This document shows, one piece after another, positions 8,529 to 16,920 of a stretch of DNA of 64,000 bases (its first letter is position 1; each line of letters starts with the position of its first letter). A model generated the notes under the pieces. The model had not been told where the DNA came from. It saw only the letters and a program-made list of their open reading frames with translations, and did not search any database. The stretch comes from Rohdeia mirabilis (GTDB taxonomy: Bacteria > Planctomycetota > UBA1135 > GCA-002686595), in the NCBI GenBank assembly GCA_007750655.1, contig CP036290.1:3472001-3536000 (forward strand). The letters run 5' to 3'. A program made the position numbers and the translations under genes.

Positions 8529-9521
8529 TCAGCGCAGCGTCTCGCGCAGCGCCTGCACCTCGGCGATGGCCTGTTCGGCCTCGACCGCGACGTAGGTGCC
8601 GGCGTGCTCGGTCGCCATGGCGCGCAGCTTCTCGATCAACGAGTCCGCGTCGCGCTGCTTCTTGAGTCGCTTCCCGAGGAGTGACCGCAGCTTCTGCTGC
8701 GCCTTCATCACTTCCTTCGCGACGTCGTCCGTCTCGCAGTGGGTGATGATCTCCTCGAGTCGCGTGGCGGCATCGAGACCTTTCAACTGCTTCGCGTAGC
8801 GCTCCGCGTTGGTGTGGGCGTCGAGGAAGTTGCCCTCTTCGAAGGCGCTCTCCACCGACCGCACCGCGTTCTCGACCAGTCGCTCGGCCGTGGCGAGGGC
8901 GACGTCGGAATCGGTGACGCCCTTCTCGGCGAGCTTCTGCGCTTCCTTCAGCGCCTTGCCGAGCTCCTTGGCGCGCAGGGCGTCGGCGACCTTGCGAACC
9001 GCGTCGTCCCACTGGAAGAGCGGCTTCGTGATCGCGCCCTCGATGTACTGCTCGATCATCGAGTCCGTGATGCCGGACGGGTGTCCGGTCCACAGGATGG
9101 TGCCGTCGGGACCGATCAGGGCCGAGTGCGGCCACGCCCGGTGGTTCACCGCGTTGCTGAGGACGTTGCCGTCGAAGTAGCCGTAGGCGTACTTCGCCCC
9201 GTGCTTCTCGATCCAGGCCTCGGTCTTCGCCACGCCGTCTCCGCTGTGCTCATTGGTCACGCCAATGACGCTCAGGCCGCGCCCGTCGAACTTCTCGTGG
9301 AGTTCGTTGAGGTGCGGGACCTGTCCGGCGCACGGGCCTCACCAGTGGGCGAAGAACTCGATCAGGACGAGGCGACCGGTGTAGTCCTCGAAGGACTGGG
9401 CCTCGGTGCCGGCGAAGTCGAACAGGCCCGGATCCGGCAGGGGGGACCCCACCTGGGCGTGACCGACCATCGCCAACGCCGCAGCGGCCACCGGGGCCAA
9501 CAGGAGGTTGTTGATGTTCAT
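8529..9521 (-). CDS. Exported thioredoxin-like selenoprotein candidate (W-U-G-P-C), TlpA/ResA-like
   Basis: Reading from ATG 9521, residues 1-23 form a signal peptide (hydrophobic core, G-H-A cleavage site). A thioredoxin fold follows: L-V-L-I-E-F-F-A-H-W, then an in-frame TGA at 9341-9339 (codon 61), then G-P-C-A-G-Q-V-P-H-L-N-E-L and G-L-S-V-I-G-V. The TGA sits where the first Cys of W-C-G-P-C belongs, and reading continues in the same frame through A-W-P-H-S-A-L-I-G-P-D-G, which holds the cis-Pro. Translation as selenocysteine gives 330 residues. Residues from about 180 to the end are a charged helical domain of unknown role. A stem-loop begins at the TGA. The gene stands alone, convergent with 5040-8393 and divergent from the aldehyde dehydrogenase. 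If the TGA were a true stop, a 60-residue fragment plus a headless thioredoxin would result, which is unlikely. Its partner and substrate are unknown. Confidence 0.8.
9308..9341 (-). promoter_or_regulatory. Putative bacterial SECIS stem-loop starting at the UGA
   Basis: On the coding (minus) strand the 34 bases from the UGA fold on themselves: T-G-A-G pairs with C-T-C-A at the far end, G-T-G-C-G pairs with C-G-C-A-C, and G-G-A pairs with T-C-C around a c-a-g-g apical loop about 18 bases after the UGA. Two small unpaired patches (ccc and cc) lie on the 5' side. Size, location just 3' of the UGA and a G in the apical loop fit known bacterial SECIS elements, which recruit SelB. The fold was made by eye; no energy was computed. 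Confidence 0.55.
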
Positions 9522-9641
9522 GGCGGCGCGCCTACGCGCGCGACGTGGGTCGAGTGACGGGCGATCGCTGCCCCGACGCAGCTGTGGTCGGGTCGATCGT
9601 CCGGGGACGAAATCTCGGGGAGGGACCAGCATACTGAAGCC

Positions 9642-11105
9642 GTGAACGAGCCCCGGAACGACGCCGATCCCATTCCCTTCTACGTGGCCGGTGCGCCCCG
9701 TGTTCGGCCCCGGACCCTCGAAGTCCGCGATCCAGCCACGGGCGAACGAGTCGCCCAGGTCTGCCAGGCCGGGCCCGAGGACGTGGAGTCGGCTCTCGCG
9801 GCGGCAACTGCGGCGCGACGGTCCCTGGCCCTGGCCCCCGTCCACCGGCGCAAGTCCGCCCTCGAGCACCTGCGGGACGGAGTCCGTGCGCGGGCCGAGG
9901 AGCTGGCGCGGACGATCGCGCTGGAGGCCGGGAAGCCGATCACCTGGGCCCGCGGCGAAGTGGACCGAGCGGGCGACACCTTCGACCAGGCGGTGGCGGA
10001 GTGCTCGCGACCGGTGGGCGAACTCCTGCCGGTGGACGCGACGCCCCGTTCGGACGGCTACCTGTGCCTGTGGCGCCGCGAGCCGCTCGGCGTCGTGTCC
10101 CTCATCACGCCCTTCAACTTCCCGCTCAACCTGGTCGCCCACAAGATCGCGCCGGCCCTGGTCGCCGGTTGTCCGTTCGTCCTGAAGCCGGCCCTCGAGA
10201 CGCCCCTCTCGGCCCTCGCTCTGGGCGAACTCCTGTGCGAAGCGGTGGAGCGTTTCGAGCTGCCCGCGGGCACGTTCTCGATCCTGCCCGCGGACAACGA
10301 GACGGCTGCTCCCCTCGTCGACGACGCGCGCGTGGCGCTGCTCTCGTTCACCGGTTCGGCGACCGTCGGATGGCAGCTCGAAGCACGCGCCACGAGGAAG
10401 CGCGTCGCGCTGGAACTGGGCGGCACGGCGACCTGCATCGTCGACGCGGACGCGGACCTCGACGACGTGGTCGAGCGCCTGGTCGGAGGCATGTTCGCCC
10501 AGGCGGGACAGAGTTGCATCAGCGTCCAGCGCGTCCTCGTCCACCGTTCGCTCGCGGTCGAGCTCGAACGCCGTCTCGACGAACGCACGCGCGCGCTGCG
10601 CGGCGGTTCGCTCCTCGACGACGACACGTTCCTCGCACCGGTGCTGCGCGACCGCGACGCCGAGCGGATCGAGTCGTGGATCGGCGAAGCGGTGCAGGCC
10701 GGAGCGCGCGTGGTGTGTGGCGGTACGCGCTCCGGGCGCTTCGTCGCCCCCACGCTCCTGGCCGACGTGGACCCGCGCTCGAAGGTCGTCACCGAGGAAG
10801 TGTTCGGTCCCGTGGCGACGCTCGAGGTCTTCGAGGACTTCGACGAGGCGGTCGAGCGCGCGAACAGCGGTCCGTTCGGCCTGCAGGTGGGTCTGTTCAC
10901 CCGCGACTGGCCGCGCGCGCTGCGGGCCTTCGAACGACTGGACGTCGGCGGCGTGGTGCTCGGCGACGTACCGACCGCGCGTGCCGACCTGATGCCCTAC
11001 GGCGGTCGCGGCGCGAGCGGCACGGGCCGCGAGGGCGTGCACTTCGCGGTGCAGGAGATGACCGAGCCCAAGGTCCTCCTGGTGCGCCGGCCGCCGACGA
11101 ACTGA
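9642..11105 (+). CDS. NAD(P)-dependent aldehyde dehydrogenase
   Basis: This 487-residue protein starts at GTG 9642 and has the usual length and full motif set of the aldehyde dehydrogenase superfamily: the substrate/cofactor segment T-P-F-N-F-P-L-N near residue 150, the general-base Glu in E-L-G-G (Glu258), the nucleophilic Cys in A-G-Q-S-C-I (Cys292), and the late E-E-V-F-G-P-V motif near residue 385. It oxidises an aldehyde to a carboxylate in the cytoplasm. The N-x-P and Q-S-C context is nearest to lactaldehyde/succinate-semialdehyde and non-phosphorylating glyceraldehyde-3-phosphate types, but the substrate cannot be fixed from sequence. It is divergent from the UGA-containing gene, with 120 bases between the starts. 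Confidence 0.9.
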   Translation: MNEPRNDADPIPFYVAGAPRVRPRTLEVRDPATGERVAQVCQAGPEDVESALAAATAARRSLALAPVHRRKSALEHLRDGVRARAEELARTIALEAGKPITWARGEVDRAGDTFDQAVAECSRPVGELLPVDATPRSDGYLCLWRREPLGVVSLITPFNFPLNLVAHKIAPALVAGCPFVLKPALETPLSALALGELLCEAVERFELPAGTFSILPADNETAAPLVDDARVALLSFTGSATVGWQLEARATRKRVALELGGTATCIVDADADLDDVVERLVGGMFAQAGQSCISVQRVLVHRSLAVELERRLDERTRALRGGSLLDDDTFLAPVLRDRDAERIESWIGEAVQAGARVVCGGTRSGRFVAPTLLADVDPRSKVVTEEVFGPVATLEVFEDFDEAVERANSGPFGLQVGLFTRDWPRALRAFERLDVGGVVLGDVPTARADLMPYGGRGASGTGREGVHFAVQEMTEPKVLLVRRPPTN

Positions 11106-11152
11106 CCGACCCATCGACCCGTGAGGCGCGCGGGACGACCCCCAAGAGCCGA

Positions 11153-11188
11153 GGTGCAGCGTGGGTGCAGCGTGGGTGCAGGGCGGTG
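11153..11188. repeat. Short tandem repeat, 11-base unit
   Basis: The unit ggtgcagcgtg occurs twice exactly (11153-11163, 11164-11174) with a third degenerate copy (ggtgcagggcg) and a trailing gtgca. It lies in the 178-base gap upstream of the gene at 11284. Confidence 0.6.
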
Positions 11189-11283
11189 CAAAGCCTGTGC
11201 GAAGTCCGTTCTTTTGGTGGCGCGACCCGGTAGGCGGCGCGAGCGGGCTCGCTAGGTACCTGCAGCCCCGACCAGCTCGCTCC

Positions 11284-11994
11284 ATGGACCCCCTGCTCGA
11301 AACGATCGGCTTCGGCCCCGACACCGACATCGGTGCCCTGCGCGCCTCCCTCCGCCGCCCTGGAGGTCGCGTCTTCGGCGGCGATCGCAGCCCGTTCGCC
11401 CGCCGCGTCCACCTCACGTCCGGGGTCGAAGTGCTGTCGACCTACGACGGCCAGGGACTGTGGCCCACCTTCAGGCGCGGCGCCCGCGTCGAAGGGCGCA
11501 TCGCCGGTCTCGAGTTCGACTCCTGGGGCCCCTACCCGCTGCGCGCCGAGATCGACGTGCGGGAGCGCGGGGCGGACGGGGCGCCGCGGCGGCTCTCGGC
11601 CCTGGCCTGGTCCGCGCGCCGCGAAGCCTGGGAGATCGGCGAGCGCGGCTCGTTCGCTCCGGCCGCCTTCGCCCTCGACGTGGCCCACTGTGCGCGTAGG
11701 GGCTCGTCCGAGGTCCTGCCCGGTCCGCGCTGGCTCGAACCGGACGCGCACGCCGAACTCCCCGGGACCACTTTCCTGGCCGCGCCGATCCTCGACGTGC
11801 GCCGGCTCGAGAATCCCATCACCGGCCGCACCTTCGACGCGGTCGAGGTGGACGTCCTCGGCGGCTTGAGCGTGTTCGTCAGCCGCTGGCAGCTCCACGA
11901 GGACTCCTGCGACGGGCCGCGCGTCGGCGACTGGATCTCCGGTTCCTTCGCGCTGGTGGTCGAACGTCTGCGCGTGGCCGGCATCGGCGTCTGA
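11284..11994 (+). CDS. Hypothetical protein
   Basis: I place the start at ATG 11284, giving 236 residues; an upstream GTG at 11161 lies in the tandem repeat and would add a low-complexity lead. There is no signal peptide or membrane segment. The sequence is rich in Arg, Gly and Trp and predicted mainly beta-stranded, with phrases such as G-R-V-F-G-G-D-R-S-P-F-A-R-R-V-H and L-S-A-L-A-W-S-A-R-R. I do not recognise a family. It stands between the aldehyde dehydrogenase and a DUF2723-type membrane protein on the same strand, which says little about its job. Confidence 0.55.
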   Translation: MDPLLETIGFGPDTDIGALRASLRRPGGRVFGGDRSPFARRVHLTSGVEVLSTYDGQGLWPTFRRGARVEGRIAGLEFDSWGPYPLRAEIDVRERGADGAPRRLSALAWSARREAWEIGERGSFAPAAFALDVAHCARRGSSEVLPGPRWLEPDAHAELPGTTFLAAPILDVRRLENPITGRTFDAVEVDVLGGLSVFVSRWQLHEDSCDGPRVGDWISGSFALVVERLRVAGIGV

Positions 11995-12088
11995 ACCCGG
12001 GCCGCTTCGCATCGACCTGCGGGCCGCGACGGGTGCGGGCGCGGCTCGAGACGCTGGAGCGCGCCGCAGCGCTGCTATCGTCGGGTCC

Positions 12089-13966
12089 GTGCAGGCTCCG
12101 ACCGAAACGCCCGACGACCACGAACCCGCGGAGCGTGAACCTGCGGAGCCGGCTCCCATCGAGCCTGTTCCCATCGGGGACGTCGTCGCGCGCGGACACG
12201 AGGGGCCGGAGCGCTCCACCGCTCGACGCGCGGCGCTGATCGCCTTCGTCCTGTCGGCCGCCTGGTTGGCCCCGCGTCTCGCGCCGGGCGTGACGTTCGA
12301 GGACGCGGGCGAGCTGGTCGCGGTGGCGGACTCCTTCGGCGTCCCCCACCCGCCGGGCTATCCGCTCTGGACGCTGCTCGCGGGCTTCGCGACGGAGATC
12401 GCAGGGTGGTTCTCGATCGAGCCGGCGCGCGCCTGCGTCGGGTTCTCGTGGCTGACCGCCGCCGGAGCCTGTGGCGCACTCGGGCTGCTGCTCGCGCGGC
12501 GCGGCGTGGTGTGGCCGGTGGCGGGTGCGGTCGGCGCGTTGCTGGCCCTGACGCCGACGTTCGCGTCCACCGCCACCGTGGTCGAGGTCTACGGGTTGGC
12601 GGCGTTCGTCCAGATGCTCTTCGTCGCCGCGGCGCTCGACCCCGCGCCGAGTGCGCGCCTGTCGTTCGCGCTGTTCGGGCTGGGCCTCGCCGCGCATCCC
12701 GGCACGCTGTTCCTCGCGCCGCTCTTGTTCGTCGGTGTGGATTCCGCGCGCGCGCTGGGTCGGCGAGTCGTCAGCTCGCCGTGGATCCTCCCCGGCCTCT
12801 TGCTCTACCTGTGGGTGCCGCTGCGTTCGCACTTCGACCCGGCCGTCGACTGGGGCGATCCGCAGACGACGGCGCGCTTCCTCGACCACGTGCTGCGCAG
12901 CCAGTACGCCGTCGGTGGCGCGCGTACGAGCGCCGACCTGCTCGAGCTCGCGCGCCTCACGTTCGAGCAGACGATCGGACAGTCGCTCGTGTTCATGGGC
13001 GTCGGAATGGTCGCCGTGCTCGCAGCGCTGCGCCGGTCGCGCGCTGTGCGCTGGCTCGTCCTCGCGTCCGTCTGGGGCGCGGCGCTCGTGTTCTGGTTCG
13101 TGCGCTATCCGTTGGGCGAACTGGATGCGTTCACCCGCTGGAGCGCCGAGGTGCGACTCGCGCCGAGCTTCCAACCGCTGTTCCTCGCGCTGTTCGCGGC
13201 CGCGGTCGTCGCGCTCCTGCACGCACTCGAGCGCTCGCGCGTCGTGCTCGTCGCGCCACTCTTGATGGCGATCGCACTCGTGCTGCCGGACGGCTACACG
13301 ACGGTCGTCGACGGCCTCGACGACGTGCGCGCGAGTCGGGGGGCGGCGCTCTGGGCGAACGCCGCACTCGACGAGTGCCCGCCCGACGCGCTCCTCGTCG
13401 TCGGTCGGATCGGCGCCACCGATGTCCTCGGCTTCCCGCTGTTGCACGCGCAGCTCGTCGAAGGACGCAGGCCGGACGTGACCGTCGTCGACCGACAGCT
13501 CCTGCTCGCGCCCTGGTACCGCGAACAACTGGCGCGGCGCGCGCCGGATCTCTCGCAGTGGCTCGCCGAACTCGGTGGCACGCTTCCGTCGACCAGCGAT
13601 CAAGGTCGGTTGCACCGGACCGTCGGAACGGCGCTCGGCGCGTTGGTCGGGGGCTCGCGCCACGTCGTGTGGACCGATCCCCCTGGACCCCAGGCGCGCG
13701 GCGGACGCGCGTTCGTGCCGGGCGGTGTCCTGTGGTTCGCCGACGCGATGCCGCTCGAGCCGGGCGCCGAGCCGTCGGCGAACTGGATCGCGCACGAACC
13801 CGCGAGCCCGTGGCGCGAACTGCACAGACGGCTGGCGATCGAACGGGACGGCGCGCGTGCGGAAGGACTCGAACGCTCGGGTCGCGCGCAGGACGCACGC
13901 TCGCTGCGGGACGCCATGGCCGAGCGCTACGGGCCGCCCGACCCGCGCTCGCTCGACCAGCCCTGA
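12089..13966 (+). CDS. DUF2723-family membrane protein (protein O-mannosyltransferase-like)
   Basis: This 625-residue protein starts at GTG 12089 and has a Glu/Pro-rich cytoplasmic lead of about 45 residues and then about 11 membrane segments to residue 400. The diagnostic loop after the first segment reads T-F-E-D-A-G-E-L-V-A-V-A and V-P-H-P-P-G-Y-P-L-W, the signature of DUF2723 proteins, which share the GT-C fold with protein O-mannosyltransferases. The Asp/Glu there is the candidate catalytic acid. The C-terminal 220 residues are soluble and mostly helical. Bacteroidota homologues are linked to protein glycosylation; function here is inferred from family only. A hairpin follows the stop codon. 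Confidence 0.8.
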   Translation: MQAPTETPDDHEPAEREPAEPAPIEPVPIGDVVARGHEGPERSTARRAALIAFVLSAAWLAPRLAPGVTFEDAGELVAVADSFGVPHPPGYPLWTLLAGFATEIAGWFSIEPARACVGFSWLTAAGACGALGLLLARRGVVWPVAGAVGALLALTPTFASTATVVEVYGLAAFVQMLFVAAALDPAPSARLSFALFGLGLAAHPGTLFLAPLLFVGVDSARALGRRVVSSPWILPGLLLYLWVPLRSHFDPAVDWGDPQTTARFLDHVLRSQYAVGGARTSADLLELARLTFEQTIGQSLVFMGVGMVAVLAALRRSRAVRWLVLASVWGAALVFWFVRYPLGELDAFTRWSAEVRLAPSFQPLFLALFAAAVVALLHALERSRVVLVAPLLMAIALVLPDGYTTVVDGLDDVRASRGAALWANAALDECPPDALLVVGRIGATDVLGFPLLHAQLVEGRRPDVTVVDRQLLLAPWYREQLARRAPDLSQWLAELGGTLPSTSDQGRLHRTVGTALGALVGGSRHVVWTDPPGPQARGGRAFVPGGVLWFADAMPLEPGAEPSANWIAHEPASPWRELHRRLAIERDGARAEGLERSGRAQDARSLRDAMAERYGPPDPRSLDQP

Positions 13967-13969
13967 CCC

Positions 13970-13997
13970 GGCGGGTACGCCTCCTTTTGTGCCCGCC
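13970..13997 (+). terminator. Terminator-like hairpin after DUF2723 gene
   Basis: ggcgggtac (13970-13978) pairs with gtgcccgcc (13989-13997), a 9-base stem with one G-T wobble and a 10-base loop containing cctcctttt. It starts 4 bases after the stop codon. Confidence 0.5.
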
Positions 13998-14115
13998 CTG
14001 CGCGGTTGGCACCATGGGCCGGACCGCTGTCCCCGCCCCCGCCCTGTCGCGGGGTCGATCGAGGCCCCCCACGGCCGCCGCCCCCCACGGCGGAACCTCC
14101 TCCGACGCCCGCCCC

Positions 14116-16005
14116 ATGCGAAGCGCTCCCCAGCTGCAATTGTTGTCCCTCGTCCTGTTCGGCCTCTTGGCGATGGCACCCGCCGCCGTGGCGCAGAAGT
14201 CCGGCGCCGACGGATCAGCGATTCAGGACATCGTCGAAGAGGTCGCGAGCGAGGACGCCGAGTCAGCACCGCCCGCGGCGGAGCAAGGCGCTTGGTCTCG
14301 GATCCAGACGTCGATCGATTCCGCCATGGGCGCGGTGAACGGAGCGATCGAGACCGTCTTCTTCGTCGACGTCTGGTTCTGGGACGAGCCGTCGGAGGAA
14401 CTGGTGGCCGCAGCCAAGGCCGCCGACGAACGCGTCGGGGAGGTGCGCCAACGGATCGCGTCCGCGAGCACACGCATCGACACGATCCAGGCACGTGTCG
14501 ATGCCGGTGAGGCGCTGACCCCGGCCGACGATCAGCAACTGGAGGACGCCAAGTCGGAGCGGACGAGCGGGCTGGCGGAACTGGATGGGGCGAAGGCTGC
14601 GCGGCGAGAGGCCCAGGAGGCTGCCAGCCACATCAAGATCCCGTTCGCCGTGCTGTGGCTCGTGTTCGGCGCCATCTTCTTCACGTTCAAGATGGGCTTC
14701 ATCAACCTGCGCGCGTTCGGACACGCGATCAGTGTGGTGCGCGGACGATTCACGAACCCCGCCGAGAAGCGCGAGGGCGAGGTCAGCCACTTCCAGGCGC
14801 TGAGTGCCGCACTCTCCGCCACCGTCGGCCTCGGCAACATCGCTGGCGTCGCCATCGCCATCGGAACGGGCGGGCCCGGTGCGACGTTCTGGATGATCCT
14901 GGCCGGTCTGCTCGGCATGTCGAGCAAGTTCACCGAGTGCACGCTCGGCCAGATGTACAAGGAGCGGCGGACCGACGGCTCGGTCATGGGCGGTGCCATG
15001 TACTACCTGTCGAAAGGTCTGCGCGAGAAGGGCATGGGCGGGCTCGGCATGTTCCTGGCGTACTTCTTCGCCGTTCTGTGCATCGGCGGTTCGCTCGCGG
15101 GGGGCAACAGCTTCCAGGTCAACCAGAGCTTGAAAGCCATCGAGTCCGTCGATGCGTTCGCCGGCTTGGCCGACTACTCGTGGGCGTACGGCCTCTTGAT
15201 GACCGTCGCCGTCGGCATCGTGATCATCGGCGGCATCAAGCGCATCGCGCAAGTCGCCGAGAAGGTCGTGCCGTCGATGTGCCTGCTCTACGCCGCGGCC
15301 TGTCTCTACATCCTCGCGAGCAACTTCGGCGCGATCCCCGACGCGATCGGGACGATCCTCTCCGGAGCATTCACGGCCGACGGGATGATCGGCGGAGTCG
15401 TCGGCGTGCTCATCGTCGGCTTCACGCGTGCGGCGTTCTCGAACGAAGCGGGCATCGGTTCCGCCGCGATCGCCCACTCGGCGGCGCACACCGAGTACCC
15501 CGCACGCGAGGGCATCGTGGCCCTGCTCGAGCCCTTCATCGACACCGTCGTGGTCTGCACCATGACCGCGCTCGTGATCGTCATCACCGGCGCCTACGAC
15601 ACGTCGAACGAGACCTACGCGCAGTTGATCGAGGCGAACCAGGGCGCCGCGCTCACATCGGCGGCCATGGGCTCGCAGATCTCCTGGTTCCCCTACGTCC
15701 TCGCCGTGGCGACGATGCTGTTCGCGTTCTCGACCATGATCGCGTGGTCGTACTACGGCGAGCGCTGCTGGTCCTGGATGTTCGGCGACGGCTCCTCGCT
15801 CGTCTACAAGGTCATCTTCCTGATCTTCACCTTCCTCGGCTCGGTCCTCACGGCCACGAACGTGCTGGCCTTCGGCGACCTGATGATCCTCGGCATGGCG
15901 CTGCCGAACGTGCTCGGCGTGCTGATCCTCTCGGGCAAGGTGAAGGGGCAGCTCACGACGTACATGGGCAAGCTCCGCAACGGCGAGTTCGAAACCTTCA
16001 AGTGA
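14116..16005 (+). CDS. Sodium:alanine symporter (AGCS family) with signal-like and coiled-coil N-terminal extension
   Basis: This 629-residue protein is longer than the usual 450-500 for the alanine/glycine:cation symporter family. The family core is clear from about residue 178: F-K-M-G-F-I-N-L-R-A-F-G-H-A-I, then S-A-L-S-A-T-V-G-L-G-N-I-A-G-V-A, G-M-S-S-K-F-T-E-C-T-L-G and A-F-S-N-E-A-G-I-G-S. It should import alanine or glycine with Na+ across the inner membrane. Before the core there is a signal-peptide-like start (residues 1-24, ending A-V-A-Q), a short hydrophobic stretch with a V-D-V-W-F-W-D-E motif, and a charged coiled-coil of about 75 residues (95-165). The start ATG at 14116 fits the hydrophobic lead. 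The next gene begins 37 bases later. Confidence 0.88.
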   Translation: MRSAPQLQLLSLVLFGLLAMAPAAVAQKSGADGSAIQDIVEEVASEDAESAPPAAEQGAWSRIQTSIDSAMGAVNGAIETVFFVDVWFWDEPSEELVAAAKAADERVGEVRQRIASASTRIDTIQARVDAGEALTPADDQQLEDAKSERTSGLAELDGAKAARREAQEAASHIKIPFAVLWLVFGAIFFTFKMGFINLRAFGHAISVVRGRFTNPAEKREGEVSHFQALSAALSATVGLGNIAGVAIAIGTGGPGATFWMILAGLLGMSSKFTECTLGQMYKERRTDGSVMGGAMYYLSKGLREKGMGGLGMFLAYFFAVLCIGGSLAGGNSFQVNQSLKAIESVDAFAGLADYSWAYGLLMTVAVGIVIIGGIKRIAQVAEKVVPSMCLLYAAACLYILASNFGAIPDAIGTILSGAFTADGMIGGVVGVLIVGFTRAAFSNEAGIGSAAIAHSAAHTEYPAREGIVALLEPFIDTVVVCTMTALVIVITGAYDTSNETYAQLIEANQGAALTSAAMGSQISWFPYVLAVATMLFAFSTMIAWSYYGERCWSWMFGDGSSLVYKVIFLIFTFLGSVLTATNVLAFGDLMILGMALPNVLGVLILSGKVKGQLTTYMGKLRNGEFETFK

Positions 16006-16042
16006 TCCACGACGTCCGGCCACACGCCGGCGAGACCATCCG

Positions 16043-16870
16043 ATGACACCGCTCCGTCCCCTGCTCCTGTTCGCGCTCGTCGCCCTGCCGGTGGCGGTCC
16101 CGTTCGTCGCTCCGGCCCCGGTTCAGGACCAGGACCAGGGCGAACTGGCGCGGCGCTACTTCGCGATCGCGGACTACGACGGGGGCGGATGGGTCTCGAT
16201 CGCGGAGGCGTCGCAGTCGCTGTTGATCAGCCGCGAGGAGTTCCGGCGCTACGACATCGACCAGGACGGCGGCATCGACCGCACCGAGTTCGAGGCGCGC
16301 TACCGCCGCATCGTCGAGACCCAGGGCATCTTCCAACCGCCGATCCCCGCGCCGAAGCGAGCGGTCAACCTGCCGACCCCGACGCTCTCGTGGTTCCAGC
16401 GCTTCGACACGGACGGGAGCGGCAGTTGGGACCTGGCGGAACTCTCGTTGGCCCTCGAGGATCGCGACCTCTCGCAGTTGGCGACGGCGGAGAGCTTCGC
16501 ACTCGTCGACGCCGACCGATCGGGCCGCCTCGAGGCAGCCGAGATCGAATCGGTGCTCCAGCTCGTGACGCTCAACGGCGGTGTGCCCAGGGCACGCGCG
16601 AGCAGCGTGCGCGAACTCTTCGGCGAAGCCCTCCCGACGCCGGTGGGACCCGGCGTGGTGCCGAGCCCGGCACGGCTGCCCGGTCCGCTGCCGATCTTCG
16701 AACGACTCGACGTCAACGGCGACGGCGTCTGTTCGGACGTCGACCTGCGCGAACTGGCGTTCCCCGCCGCGCTCCCGATCCGTCCGCAGGCCCTCCTCGC
16801 CGCCCTCGACCTCGACGGTGACGGAGCCCTCTCGGCCTCCGAGTTCCACCGCGCGCTCCTCGCCGAGTAG
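16043..16870 (+). CDS. Secreted EF-hand protein with about six calcium-binding loops
   Basis: This 275-residue protein has a signal peptide (residues 1-27). EF-hand loops with Asp at positions 1, 3 and 5 are visible at residues 44-55 (D-Y-D-G-G-G-W), 71-82 (D-I-D-Q-D-G-G-I-D), 122-133 (D-T-D-G-S-G-S-W-D), 156-167 (D-A-D-R-S-G-R-L), 223-234 (D-V-N-G-D-G-V-C) and 256-267 (D-L-D-G-D-G-A-L). The fifth is degenerate at its end. The family binds Ca2+ outside the cytoplasm or in the periplasm; the role here is unknown. It follows the symporter by 37 bases on the same strand and may be co-transcribed. Confidence 0.85.
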   Translation: MTPLRPLLLFALVALPVAVPFVAPAPVQDQDQGELARRYFAIADYDGGGWVSIAEASQSLLISREEFRRYDIDQDGGIDRTEFEARYRRIVETQGIFQPPIPAPKRAVNLPTPTLSWFQRFDTDGSGSWDLAELSLALEDRDLSQLATAESFALVDADRSGRLEAAEIESVLQLVTLNGGVPRARASSVRELFGEALPTPVGPGVVPSPARLPGPLPIFERLDVNGDGVCSDVDLRELAFPAALPIRPQALLAALDLDGDGALSASEFHRALLAE

Positions 16871-16888
16871 AGGCCGGGCGCGCCGCGC

Positions 16889-16920
16889 CGTGCTCGTCAG
16901 GAGCCGTGTTCGTCAGGAGC
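16889..16920. repeat. 16-base tandem duplication over the 3' end of a lipoprotein gene
   Basis: cgtgctcgtcaggagc (16889-16904) is followed directly by cgtgttcgtcaggagc (16905-16920), 15 of 16 bases the same. The second copy contains the stop codon of the minus-strand gene (16913-16915); the first would carry an equivalent stop just downstream. Confidence 0.6.

Noticed and set aside
9339-9341. Gene broken by a stop codon (pseudogene) or sequencing error
   Set aside because: The frame is intact on both sides, the stop falls exactly on the first Cys of C-x-x-C, and the same event occurs in a second gene at 36789.
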